From assembly GCF_018861045.1 (NCBI RefSeq), contig NZ_JAHKQJ010000002.1:124001-188000 (forward strand): 64,000 bases of DNA, given 5' to 3'. This DNA is from Octadecabacter sp. B2R22. Lineage in GTDB: Bacteria; Pseudomonadota; Alphaproteobacteria; Rhodobacterales; Rhodobacteraceae. Positions within the stretch are counted from its first letter, which is position 1. Every line of letters starts with the position of its first letter. The notes under the pieces are model-generated. The model worked only from the letters and a program-made list of their open reading frames with translations. It did no database searches and was not told where the DNA came from. Shown here piece after piece: positions 8,407 through 17,500 of this stretch. The position numbers and the translations under genes are program-made.

Positions 8407-8862
8407 TTAGACCTTTAACCGAATGCTATCGGGCACATCCAAGGGCGCGTTCTCTCCGTCGATAAATTCGACGGTAGCAAAGATTAGCTCGGTATCGCCA
8501 ATGTTTTCAACGGAATGCACCATGTGATCACCCGCGCCATAGTTGAAATGCTTTGTCTCGCCTTGGTAGTGTTCAACATCGCGGATTTCGCCCGAGGAGA
8601 AATACCCTCGCGCCTCTCCTGCGACCAAAGCAGTCCAAAAATATCGGTTCACATGGCGATGAAACCTGCATCGTTTTCCTGGGGCAATCCGCAGATGCCA
8701 CACCCGCATGGTTTCCGTTTCGGAGACCAGTTGGGACCCGACGCACCCGTTATTAATATCCTGCTGCATTTCTTCATAGAGCCCGTCAGGCCAATGGGAA
8801 AAGGCCAATGGGTCTGGGTTGATGACCACATGATCGGGTCCGTGATGTGATGTCTGTGACAT
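8407..8862 (-). CDS. Cupin-domain protein
   Basis: A 151-residue cupin read on the minus strand. Motif 1 is CRFHRHVNRYFWTALVAGEA and motif 2 is HMVHSVENIGDTELIFATVE. An AGGAGAC ribosome site precedes ATG 8862. It is the third gene of a minus-strand operon (alcohol dehydrogenase, DHDPS-family aldolase, cupin) with about 20 bp to the aldolase. It is only distantly similar to the other cupin at 5.1 kb, so the two are unlikely to be recent duplicates. The reaction is unknown. Confidence 0.7.
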   Translation of the reverse strand: MSQTSHHGPDHVVINPDPLAFSHWPDGLYEEMQQDINNGCVGSQLVSETETMRVWHLRIAPGKRCRFHRHVNRYFWTALVAGEARGYFSSGEIRDVEHYQGETKHFNYGAGDHMVHSVENIGDTELIFATVEFIDGENAPLDVPDSIRLKV

Positions 8863-8883
8863 TTCAGGTCTCCTGTTATGATC

Positions 8884-9795
8884 TTAGCTGGAAGAAAGTG
8901 AAGCCAAGTCGGCCTTCAGATTTGCCTTTTGATCCGCCGTGAGCGGCAACAGCGGCGGCTGCATCTGCAACCAGCTGTCATCCCCACTGCGCCATGCCTC
9001 GGCGGTTTTCATGGCGGCCATCAATGGATATTTCCCAGCCACGGCCCTTGCCTTTCGAACGGCGTCCATCTTGGTGTCTCGTGCCGGACCTTCACTCGCT
9101 TGACGAGCGTCTTGGACCTTATTGGCAAAGATGTTGGTCGATCCCGAAATAATGCCAGCACTGCCGATCGAAAGCCCGTCCCATAAGAAAGCCTCGGACG
9201 AAGGATATACATCAAAGTCCTGATCAATCCCGCCCGTGGCGTCGATGAAAGCGCGAGATTGTTCGAAGTCACCGCTGCTGTCTTTCAGCCCAGCAATGAT
9301 CGGGCCGAATTCAGCACGCAGCTTTAGGACCAGATCAACAGACAATGGCACCTGAGACATTTGAGGGAAGTGATAAAGGTAGACGCGTAAATCGTCGCGG
9401 CCGACCAGTTCAATCAGCTTGGCATAGTACGCGAACAACCCCTCGTCAGAGGGAGACTTGTAGTAATAGGGCGGTAGCACAAGGGCGTTTGTATACCCTG
9501 CATCGCAGGCCGCACGGGTCAAAGCGACGGCATCCAGAAGGGATGGCGCGCCAGTGCCAAAGATAACGCGATCGGTTTCGATGTTGGCTTTTGCAAAAGC
9601 GGCGGGCAGGGCCAGACGGTCGGCCATTCCAACGGATGTACCTTCTCCGGTGGTGCCCGTGGGTGCGACACCGTCGCAACCGCCATCGGACAAAAGGTGT
9701 GTGCAGTAGTCGACTAGTTTTGCGTGATTGAGGCTGCCATCCGGTTGGAACGGAGAAACAGCGGCGGCATAAATGCCGCGTCTAGCTTTGGTCAT
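8884..9795 (-). CDS. Dihydrodipicolinate synthase/N-acetylneuraminate lyase-family aldolase
   Basis: The 303-residue protein has the DHDPS-family barrel: GVAPTGTTGEGTSVGMADRL (family G-x-x-GTTGE), the tyrosine region VYLYHFPQMSQVPLS, and the Schiff-base lysine in IIAGLKDSSGDFEQS near residue 165. Such enzymes cleave or dehydrate 2-keto acids by a lysine imine, for example 2-keto-3-deoxy sugar acids. ATG 9795 is chosen because the protein then begins MTKARRGIYAAAVSPF as in homologues; upstream frame overlaps the dehydrogenase gene. In this catabolic setting a keto-deoxy sugar-acid aldolase or dehydratase is likelier than lysine biosynthesis. Confidence 0.85.
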   Translation of the reverse strand: MTKARRGIYAAAVSPFQPDGSLNHAKLVDYCTHLLSDGGCDGVAPTGTTGEGTSVGMADRLALPAAFAKANIETDRVIFGTGAPSLLDAVALTRAACDAGYTNALVLPPYYYKSPSDEGLFAYYAKLIELVGRDDLRVYLYHFPQMSQVPLSVDLVLKLRAEFGPIIAGLKDSSGDFEQSRAFIDATGGIDQDFDVYPSSEAFLWDGLSIGSAGIISGSTNIFANKVQDARQASEGPARDTKMDAVRKARAVAGKYPLMAAMKTAEAWRSGDDSWLQMQPPLLPLTADQKANLKADLASLSSS

Positions 9796-9811
9796 TGTGG
9801 GGTCCTTGCGT

Positions 9812-10981
9812 TCATTTTGATTTTGCACCGCCAGTGACGCCCGGCTTGGTGGACACCACGACCTTGATCGCGTCATCAATCCGTTCGCGCGCATATTTCA
9901 GTGCCGTTGGCAGGTCTTCCAGCGGGAAGGTGTGGGTGTGAATAAGGCTGGCATCAAAGCGACCCGCAGCCATGAAGGCCATTGCGCGATGGGTGGCCGA
10001 TTTGCCTTCGCCGCGGATGCCGTAGAGGTAGATATTATTGACGGCCAATGCGCCCAGATTGAACGAAACTGCGGATTTCGGGAACGCTGCAAGGCAGATG
10101 CGCCCACCACGGTTTGTCATTTCGACGGCTTGGTTAACTGTGGCCTCGGTGCCGGCGCAATCAACGACATAGTCGGCCCCTTTTCCGGTCAATTCTTTGA
10201 CGCGGGCGACGACATCTTCGTTTCGGGCATCGATGACATGATCCGCACCAAGCTTGCTGCCAATCGCATTACGGCTTTCGCGCGTGCCGACAAGAACCAC
10301 AGGAGATGCACCAAGGGCCTTTGCGACGGCGACTGCCAGCAAGCCAATCGGCCCCGGCCCAATCACAACGACGCTTTCGCCCGCCACAAGCCCGCCCAGT
10401 TCCGTCAGGCCATACATTGACGTGCCTGCGGTCACCACAAGGGTGGCTTCCTCATCAGACATGTCGTCAGGGACACGTATCATCGTGTTGATATTGTTGA
10501 CCGCATATTCGGCAAACCCACCGTCGGTGGTGAACCCGTTCGCGCGGTGGCCTTTGTCATGGTCGCCATAGTTCAGACCGTAGTTGTGGCAGGAGGTATA
10601 CATGCCCATGCGGCAGCGTTTGCACTGCCCGCAACCTGCGTGAATCTCGACGGTCACGCGGTCGCCCACTTCGAATTCATCAACACCCGGCCCCAATGCG
10701 GCCACCGTGCCCATGTACTCGTGCCCTGGGGTGTAATTCTTGTTGAAGGGCGATCCGCCTTCGATCAACGCGGGCGTTCCATAGGAGATGATTTCAAGAT
10801 CGGTTGCACAGATGGCGACCGCATCAATCCGCACAAGAACCTCAGCTCGGTTCGGCTTGGGCGTTGGCTTTTCGATTAGTTTCAGCTCGTCAGGGTCGCC
10901 AAGGACCCAAGCCCGCATCGTCGATGGGACGTCATCCCCTAAGCCGTTCAATTCTTGCTGGTGTGTTGCCGCTGTGTTCAT
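9812..10981 (-). CDS. Zinc-dependent alcohol dehydrogenase (sorbitol/threonine dehydrogenase-like)
   Basis: A 389-residue medium-chain dehydrogenase. Zinc-site motifs are visible: AICATDLEI, TPGHEYMGTVAALGPGVDEF (GHE) and a structural zinc loop CGQCKRCRMGMYTSC; the nucleotide fold is VVIGPGPIGLLAVAVAKALG. ATG 10981 is preceded by GAGGAAAACGCA. It is the first gene of the minus-strand operon with the aldolase and cupin, facing the AhpD-like gene across a 426-bp region that holds two GntR-type operators. It probably oxidises a polyol or sugar alcohol in the same route; the exact substrate is not visible. Confidence 0.85.
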   Translation of the reverse strand: MNTAATHQQELNGLGDDVPSTMRAWVLGDPDELKLIEKPTPKPNRAEVLVRIDAVAICATDLEIISYGTPALIEGGSPFNKNYTPGHEYMGTVAALGPGVDEFEVGDRVTVEIHAGCGQCKRCRMGMYTSCHNYGLNYGDHDKGHRANGFTTDGGFAEYAVNNINTMIRVPDDMSDEEATLVVTAGTSMYGLTELGGLVAGESVVVIGPGPIGLLAVAVAKALGASPVVLVGTRESRNAIGSKLGADHVIDARNEDVVARVKELTGKGADYVVDCAGTEATVNQAVEMTNRGGRICLAAFPKSAVSFNLGALAVNNIYLYGIRGEGKSATHRAMAFMAAGRFDASLIHTHTFPLEDLPTALKYARERIDDAIKVVVSTKPGVTGGAKSK

Positions 10982-11003
10982 TGCGTTTTCCTCGCTAGAT
11001 TAA

Positions 11004-11013
11004 TGGTGGACCA
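11004..11013. promoter_or_regulatory. Candidate GntR operator 3
   Basis: TGGTGGACCA, a perfect TGGT-N2-ACCA palindrome 23 bases upstream of the zinc dehydrogenase start. A second half-like CATGGTCAACC follows at about 11021. Confidence 0.5.
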
Positions 11014-11134
11014 ATTTGAACATGGTCAACCGAATCTCTTCACCCGTTATCAACGGAATAAATTGCACTTTGCAATAAAAATAATGATGTTTTCGGTAGA
11101 GCGTGTGCGCTTTGCGTGCCTAAAGGGCAGTTAG

Positions 11135-11148
11135 ATTGGTTGACCAAT
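11135..11148. promoter_or_regulatory. Candidate GntR operator 4 (best match)
   Basis: ATTGGTTGACCAAT has perfect 6-bp arms around TG. It matches the ATTGGT-N2-ACCAAT core of UxuR/ExuR-type operators and is the longest of the four sites in the island. Confidence 0.6.
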
Positions 11149-11407
11149 AGGGTGATCCTGGTCATCAGGGAAACTGATGCAGGCCATTAGGAAGTATGTT
11201 TTCGTGGATTGATCCGCCCTCGCTACGGTTCTCTCGGGTTGAGAGGGTGGTTGGATCAACGGTTGAGCGGCCAATGCCTAAATCGACGTCACCATTGGCG
11301 ACAGCCGCGCATCACTTTCGAATATTACGATGGGCGCACGGACCGCGCGACGTGGTTGCACCAGATGGTGAACACCACAAAACAACGATGAAACTGGGAG
11401 ATCGACA

Positions 11408-12064
11408 ATGACACAGAGACTGACTGGCAAGAGCCACGAAGAAGCAACCGGAACCGCGAAATTGATTTTTGAGGCGTCCGACAGGTTTCTTGGTCGAACC
11501 GCAAACCTTCAGCGTATTCTGGCGACACATAGCCCGTATCTGGCCCGATGGTTTGGCGGTTTGGTTGCCTCTGTTCGCCAGCCTGACTTGGGGGCGACAA
11601 CCGATCCGCGCCTAAGAGGATTGGCCTGCATCAAGACGTCGATGGTCAATGCTTGCGAATATTGCACATCCCACACGTCGGTCTTCGGTCAGGGGCTTGG
11701 GATTTCGGAAGAAGAACTCGAAGCGATGATGGACGATGGTTACAAGACCAACCCGCTCTTTAATGACCGTGATCGCGCGGCGATCGCATGGTCCGAGGCG
11801 ATGACACAGAACACCGCCCAGCGCGACAAAGCGACATGGGAAAACATGAAGGCCAACTTTACCGACACGGAAATCGTCGAAATTTCGATGGCCTGCGCCT
11901 TGTTCAACATGATCAACCGCCTCAACGACAGCTTTTGGACGGATCTTGAATCGGTTGAGTACAATCAAAAGCAGTGGAACGCGGTGGATGGTCTCTCCAT
12001 TGAAGAAATCGAAGCCTATGCAGGCAGCTTTGCTTCGGTTGGTGCTGCGGAACGCGGCGTTTAA
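11408..12064 (+). CDS. AhpD-like/carboxymuconolactone decarboxylase-family protein
   Basis: A 218-residue helical protein. The MVNACEYCTSHTSVFG segment near residue 80 carries the CxxC-plus-His centre of AhpD-like peroxidases, and the surrounding helices fit the CMD fold. ATG 11408 has GGGAG about 9 bases upstream. Such proteins reduce peroxides or act as decarboxylases and often accompany catabolic dehydrogenases. It opens a plus-strand operon with the SDR and Dabb genes downstream of operators 3 and 4. Confidence 0.75.
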   Translation: MTQRLTGKSHEEATGTAKLIFEASDRFLGRTANLQRILATHSPYLARWFGGLVASVRQPDLGATTDPRLRGLACIKTSMVNACEYCTSHTSVFGQGLGISEEELEAMMDDGYKTNPLFNDRDRAAIAWSEAMTQNTAQRDKATWENMKANFTDTEIVEISMACALFNMINRLNDSFWTDLESVEYNQKQWNAVDGLSIEEIEAYAGSFASVGAAERGV

Positions 12065-12220
12065 CGGGCGTCTTACCTTAGTCGCTCTCTTTGCCGTGGT
12101 CTCTCGACAAGGCATTGAAATTCGCGTCATTGTCTCCCGAGTCCGGCCGTCCCACCTTCGTGTGGGGCGGTATGGATTGTGACGCCATTTTCAAAGATGC
12201 TCTTTCTGGGAGGGAACAAT

Positions 12221-12988
12221 ATGCAGTCTCAATTGAACGCCGCACCTACGGATTTAACAGGCAAAGTGTGCCTTGTCACAGGGGCCGCTGGCGGGATTGG
12301 CCTTAGTGCTGTTTTGCATTTTGCGGCTCTTGGGGCGACGGTCTACGCAACAGATATTGCTGATACGTTCGACGGGCCCGCCAGCTATCGACCATTCAAC
12401 CTGTTGGACGAAGCAGGCCTTTCGGAGTGCACGGATTGGATCTCCGAAATTAAGCCGGACGTGTTGTTCAACAACGCTGCCATCTTTGACATGGGGTCTG
12501 TTCTAGAGGCTGATCTTGCACAGTTTGATCGCCTGTTCGGCCTCAACGTGCGTGCGTTTTATGCCGTCCTTCAAGCAAGCGCCAAGTCTATGGTCGCCAA
12601 CAGTCAGACCGGTTCCATTATCAACCTAGCGTCCCAAGCAGGCCATCGCGGTGAGGCCTTGGTCGCCCATTACTGCGCCACCAAAGCCGCGGTCATCAGC
12701 TATACGCAATCGGCAGCACTCGCGCTTGCGCCCCATAAGGTGCGTGTAAATGCCATTAGTCCGGGGGTGATCGATACGCCGATGTGGAAAGATGTTGATG
12801 CGTTGTTTGCCAAGTTCGAAGGTAAAGAGATCGGTCAAAAGAAACGCGAAGTCGGTGAGGCCGTTCCTCTTGGGCATATGGGTGATCCTTCTGATGTTGC
12901 CCGCGCCGCAGTTTTCCTCGCTAGTGATCAGTCGTCCTATATGACGGCTCAAACCATCGGGATTGACGGCGGCAACGTGCTGAGGTGA
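12221..12988 (+). CDS. Short-chain dehydrogenase/reductase (polyol/sugar dehydrogenase-like)
   Basis: A 255-residue classical SDR. Cofactor motif VCLVTGAAGGIGLSA, NNAA at about residue 90, catalytic Ser in IINLASQAGH, and YCATK (Tyr-x-x-x-Lys) near residue 155 are all present, followed by RVNAISPGVIDTPMW, which resembles sorbitol/galactitol-type dehydrogenases. ATG 12221 has GGAGGG 8 bases upstream; the longer open frame starting at 12179 lacks one. It is separated from the AhpD-like gene by 156 bp that include a short GC hairpin, so it may have its own promoter. Confidence 0.85.
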   Translation: MQSQLNAAPTDLTGKVCLVTGAAGGIGLSAVLHFAALGATVYATDIADTFDGPASYRPFNLLDEAGLSECTDWISEIKPDVLFNNAAIFDMGSVLEADLAQFDRLFGLNVRAFYAVLQASAKSMVANSQTGSIINLASQAGHRGEALVAHYCATKAAVISYTQSAALALAPHKVRVNAISPGVIDTPMWKDVDALFAKFEGKEIGQKKREVGEAVPLGHMGDPSDVARAAVFLASDQSSYMTAQTIGIDGGNVLR

Positions 12989-13096
12989 TGAAACTCGGGC
13001 CGAGTCTGACCTTGGCTATTGCCCCCTTGAAACCGCGACAGGACTGAGACACATGTGGCATAGCTCTCGTTGTCCCATTTGGTAGGTGCCAATCCC

Positions 13097-13390
13097 GTGA
13101 CCCAAAGATCATTCATTCGCCATGTTGTGCTGTTCAGTGCAAAGGACCAAGCCGATGTAACCCGCATCCGTGACGGGTTGTCGATGCTGGCTGGCATTCC
13201 GCATTCGTCCCTGTTCGAAGTGGTTGAAAACAGCCGCGCGGATGCGCTGTCCGGCGAAATTGATGTCGTTGTCTATGCCGAGTTCAAAGACAGCGCCGCA
13301 TTGGCCGCCTATAAGGCCGACCCGATTTATCAGAAGGCGATTGAGGTCGTGCGCCCCTTGCGCGACATGCGGATCGCTGCTGACTTTTGA
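13097..13390 (+). CDS. Dabb (stress-responsive alpha/beta-barrel) domain protein
   Basis: A protein of about 97 residues with the Dabb pattern: FIRHVVLFSAKDQ at the start, VVYAEFKDSAALAAYKADPIY in the middle and a final short strand. Dabb proteins are small dimeric ferredoxin-like folds, some of which are isomerases or cyclases. The start is uncertain: GTG 13097 has an AGGTG upstream, TTG 13070 does not. Its TGA overlaps the proposed TTG start of pabB, suggesting coupling, though the two functions are not obviously linked. Confidence 0.6.
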   Translation: MTQRSFIRHVVLFSAKDQADVTRIRDGLSMLAGIPHSSLFEVVENSRADALSGEIDVVVYAEFKDSAALAAYKADPIYQKAIEVVRPLRDMRIAADF

Positions 13391-14514
13391 AGGTGGATAA
13401 TCCCAATCGCATCCTGTTTGATCGCGGTCCAACAGGAACAGGGGCTGCGTTCAGCGATCCTATCAAGATGATCAGGGCCGATACGCCTGATGACGTTGAT
13501 GCCGCATTTTCTGAGATGGCACAGGCGCAGGCGGATGGGAAATGGCTGGCTGGCTATCTGTCCTATGAATTTGGCTACCTGACCTCGTCCAAGTTACGGG
13601 ATCTTTTGCCCGAAGACCGCGCCCTGCCGCTGATCCACTTTGGCGTCTTTGATGGCCCCGCGCCGTTGCCCGAACAGGATCAAAGCCGCGCGGACCTGAC
13701 ACCAACGGCCCCGCATTGGGGGCGCTCCCGATATGCCAAGGCGTTTGGCGCGGTGCACGATTACATTGGTGCAGGTGACATCTATCAGGCCAACCTGACG
13801 TTCCCGTTGAGTTCACGGACCAACGGTTCACCGGACGCTCTTTATGCCGCATTGCAGCAGCGCCAACCCGTGCCTCATGGTGCGTTGGTGGCCTTTGACG
13901 AAACGGTTCTGCTGTCGCGTTCTCCGGAACTGTTCTTTTCGTTGTCCCGTGACGGGGCGTTGATGACGCGACCGATGAAAGGCACGGCACCACGCGGTGC
14001 GAGCACGCAAGACGACAATGCGCTGCGCGATGCTTTGCAAGCGTCGGTTAAGAACCGCGCCGAAAATCTGATGATCGTGGATTTGCTGCGCAACGACATG
14101 TCGCGCGTGTCCGAAGTCGGCAGTGTTAAAGTGCCCGATATATTCGTGATTGAGCGTTTCGCGACGTTGCACCAGATGACATCGACCATCACATCGCAAC
14201 TGCGCAAAGATGTTTCGCTCTATGATCTTTTCATGGCATTGTTTCCCTGTGGGTCCATCACTGGCGCGCCGAAGGTGCGGGCCATGCAGATCATTCGCGA
14301 ACTCGAAGACACCCCTCGTGAGGCTTATTGTGGTTCCATTGGGTGGATCGCGCCCGACGGCACAATGGAATTCAACGTCGCGATCCGCACGCTGATGTAT
14401 CAGCCTGATGGTTCTGTGCGTTTGAACGTCGGCGGCGGGGTGGTTTATGACAGCACCGCAGATGAGGAATACGAAGAAGCTTTGTTGAAGGCGCACTTTG
14501 CTGACCTGACCTAA
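13387..14514 (+). CDS. pabB: Aminodeoxychorismate synthase component I
   Basis: A 375-residue chorismate-utilising enzyme making 4-amino-4-deoxychorismate for folate. The active-site segment is TRPMKGTAPRGAS: lysine in the PxKGT position marks PabB, while anthranilate synthase has alanine there. LMIVDLLRNDMSRV and CGSITGAPKVRAMQII are further family signatures. It is shorter than E. coli PabB because the N-terminal part is reduced, as is common in Rhodobacterales. The start is uncertain between TTG 13387 and GTG 13393; neither has a good ribosome site. The gene converges with dnaE2, with stop codons overlapping by four bases. Confidence 0.85.
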   Translation: MKVDNPNRILFDRGPTGTGAAFSDPIKMIRADTPDDVDAAFSEMAQAQADGKWLAGYLSYEFGYLTSSKLRDLLPEDRALPLIHFGVFDGPAPLPEQDQSRADLTPTAPHWGRSRYAKAFGAVHDYIGAGDIYQANLTFPLSSRTNGSPDALYAALQQRQPVPHGALVAFDETVLLSRSPELFFSLSRDGALMTRPMKGTAPRGASTQDDNALRDALQASVKNRAENLMIVDLLRNDMSRVSEVGSVKVPDIFVIERFATLHQMTSTITSQLRKDVSLYDLFMALFPCGSITGAPKVRAMQIIRELEDTPREAYCGSIGWIAPDGTMEFNVAIRTLMYQPDGSVRLNVGGGVVYDSTADEEYEEALLKAHFADLT

Positions 14515-17500
14515 TGAAAATCCCGTGACTTCGGGATGATACGCGCGTTGCGCGGGTGTCCGCGTGGCCCTTGGGGCAGGGCCTGTTTCACTTCATCTGC
14601 TCGTGCAAGGGGCGTTGGCATCACCTCTCCTGAAAGGCGGTCCAACACATCGCTGCGATTTTCCAGATGGTGCGCGACGATGTGGATGACGTCTTCGCTG
14701 CGCTGCACGGTGCCGTGCACAGACAAAATCCGCGACCCCATGATCACCTTGCGATAAGCCTCCATCATCTTGGGCCACACGACGAGGTTGGCGACACCCG
14801 TTTCATCCTCAAGCGTGATGAAACACACACCTTTGGCGCTGCCCGGACGTTGGCGGATCAAGACGATGCCTGCCATTTTGATGCTTTGCCCGTTGCGTGC
14901 TGTGCGCAGCGATTTGGCATCTGTGTAGCCCTGCTTGCGCATGCTTTGGCGCAAGAATGCTATCGGGTGGGCCTTTAACGACAGCCGCGTCGTCTGGTAA
15001 TCCGACACGACCTGTTCGCAGATCGGCATCTGTGGCAGCTCAAACCTCTGTTCTTCGCCCTCATCCCTGTGCTCGGAAAACAACGGCAAATCCGGTGCAT
15101 CCCGTAGTGCCCGCGCATCCCACAGCGCTTGCCGGCGATCCAGAGTCATAGATCGAAACGCATCCGCCGCTGCCAATCGCCGCATCACCGCCGCGCCCAG
15201 CCCTGCACGAGACTTCAGGTCTTCCAAATCGGTGAATGGTTGCTGGCGTGCATCCATGACCCGCTGGGCCATGTCCTGACGCACCCCGTCCACCTGCCGC
15301 AACCCGAGCCGTACAGCGAACACCCCGCGCGCAACTGGTTCAAGCGTATTGTCCCAATCGCTGTAGTTCACATCCGCCGCCCGCACGATCCCGTCGTGTT
15401 CGCGTAAGTCCCTTACGATCTGGGCTGGGGCATAAAACCCGAGGGGTTGCGAGTTGAGCAAAGCGGCACAAAACACATCCGGATAGTGGCACTTGATCCA
15501 GCTGGAGACATAAACAAGATGCGCAAAACTCGCCGCGTGGCTTTCGGGAAACCCGTAGTCCCCGAACCCCTTGATCTGGTTGAAACAGCGGGTGGCGAAT
15601 TCGGGGTCATACCCTCGCTTGATCATCCGCCCGACCATCTTTTCCTCAAGCTCGCCGATGGTGCCGCGTGACCGGAATGTCGCCATGGCCTTGCGCAGTT
15701 GGTTGGCCTCTGCGGTGGAAAACTCGGCGGCGACCATCGCAACCTTCATGGCCTGTTCCTGAAAGATCGGCACACCTTTGGTGCGGCCCAGAACCTTGAG
15801 CAATTCATCTGGGTCATGGGGCGGGGCAGGGGCTGGGTAATCCTCGGGTTCTACCCCACTGCGGCGGCGCAAGTAGGGATGCACCATATCGCCCTGAATA
15901 GGACCGGGGCGTACAATAGCAACTTGGATCACGAGGTCGTAGAATTCACGCGGTTTCAGGCGGGGCAACATGTTCATCTGGGCGCGGCTTTCCACCTGAA
16001 ATACCCCCAGACTGTCGCCCTTACACAGCATGTCATAAACGGCATCATCATCTTGCGGCACGCTCGCCAGTGTGAAGGTCTTGCCGTAATGCGCGTCAAT
16101 CAAATCGAACGCCTTGCGGATGCAGGTCAGCATCCCCAGCGCTAGGATATCGACCTTTAGGATGCGCAATTCTTCAATGTCGTCTTTGTCCCATTCGATG
16201 AAACTGCGATCAGGCATTGCACCGTTTCCAATCGGCACTGTTTCAATCAGCGGGTTCTCGGTCAGGATAAAGCCCCCGACATGCTGGCCTAAATGACGGG
16301 GCATTCCGATCATTTGATCGGCCAGTTTGATCGTGCGCGCCATGAGCGGATCACTGAGATCAAGGCCCGCCTCAGTCGCTTCTTTTGCGCCCACTTCGCG
16401 CCCCCAAGACCCCCAAATGGTTTTGGAAAGTGCCGTGGTGACATCTTCGGACAGCCCCATGACCTTGCCGACCTCGCGCACCGCCATGCGTGGGCGATAA
16501 TGGATCACCGTGGCGCACAACGCGGCCCGCCCACGGCCGTATTTGGCATAGATGTGCTGGATTACTTCTTCGCGGCGTTCATGTTCGAAATCCACGTCGA
16601 TGTCGGGTGGTTCTTTGCGCTCTTCGGAAATAAATCTCTCAAACAGTAGATCGTTTTGGTCAGGGTCCACGGCGGTGATCCCCAATACATAACAGACCGC
16701 CGAATTGGCCGCCGACCCGCGCCCCTGACACAGGATCGCGGGTTTGCTTTCGTATCGTGCGAAATTCACGATCTGGTGGATGGTCAGGAAGTACTGCGGG
16801 ATGTCGAGCTTTTCGATCATCGCCAGTTCTTTGTTCAAGGCCGCCGTGACCTTTTCAGGCACGCCATTAGGGTAGCGCCAATCGGCACCTTTCCATGTCA
16901 GTTCGGTCAAGTAATCCTGCGGCGTGCGGCCCTCGGGTACGGTTTCGGTCGGGTATTCATAGGACAGCTCACGCAGGTCAAACTGGCAGGCATCCGCAAC
17001 GACGCGGGTGGCACGAATGGCATGGGGCCAACGTTCAAAGAGGGTTTTCATCTGGGTCGCGGATTTCAAATGCCGTTCTGCGTTTGCTTGCAGTAAGAAC
17101 CCTGCCTTCTGAATGGTGGTTTTGTGCAGGATACACGTCATCACGTCCTGCAACGGGCGTCGGTCTGGCGCGTGATAATGGACGTCATTCGTCGCGAGTA
17201 TCGATACCCCATGGGCTTTTGCCAAAGCATCCAGTCGATTGATCCGCGCCACGTCATCCCCGTGATAAAGATAGCTGGCCGCGATGTGTCTCAATGTCGG
17301 CAAAGCTCGTTTCAGACGGTCGAAATCGGCAATGAACGTGTCCAACTGCGTGGGGGGCAGGGCAATCAATTGCACCCCGTCGCTGTGGATCGCGAGGTCC
17401 TCAAGGGTGATGTCACACACGCCCTTGGCCTGCCATTCGCCATCCACCCCATGCATTTTGCCCTTAGAGAGAAGCGCGCATAGCCGTCCGTAGGCCGCGC

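Larger units (their letters stand above)
10982..11407. other. 426-bp divergent regulatory region between dehydrogenase and AhpD-like operons
   Basis: No convincing gene lies here. It holds two TGGT-N2-ACCA palindromes (11004 and 11135), AT-rich stretches around 11050-11095 that could carry promoters, and a short open frame (about 11209-11391) with no ribosome site or recognisable domain. The spacing fits two divergent promoters each with its own operator. Confidence 0.5.

Noticed and set aside
8884-9795. dapA (lysine biosynthesis) for the DHDPS-family gene
   Set aside because: It is in a regulated catabolic operon with dehydrogenases and a cupin, so a sugar-acid aldolase or dehydratase is the better call.
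11196-11411. A 71-codon plus-strand frame before the AhpD-like gene
   Set aside because: No ribosome site, no domain, and it covers the expected promoter and Shine-Dalgarno of the next gene.
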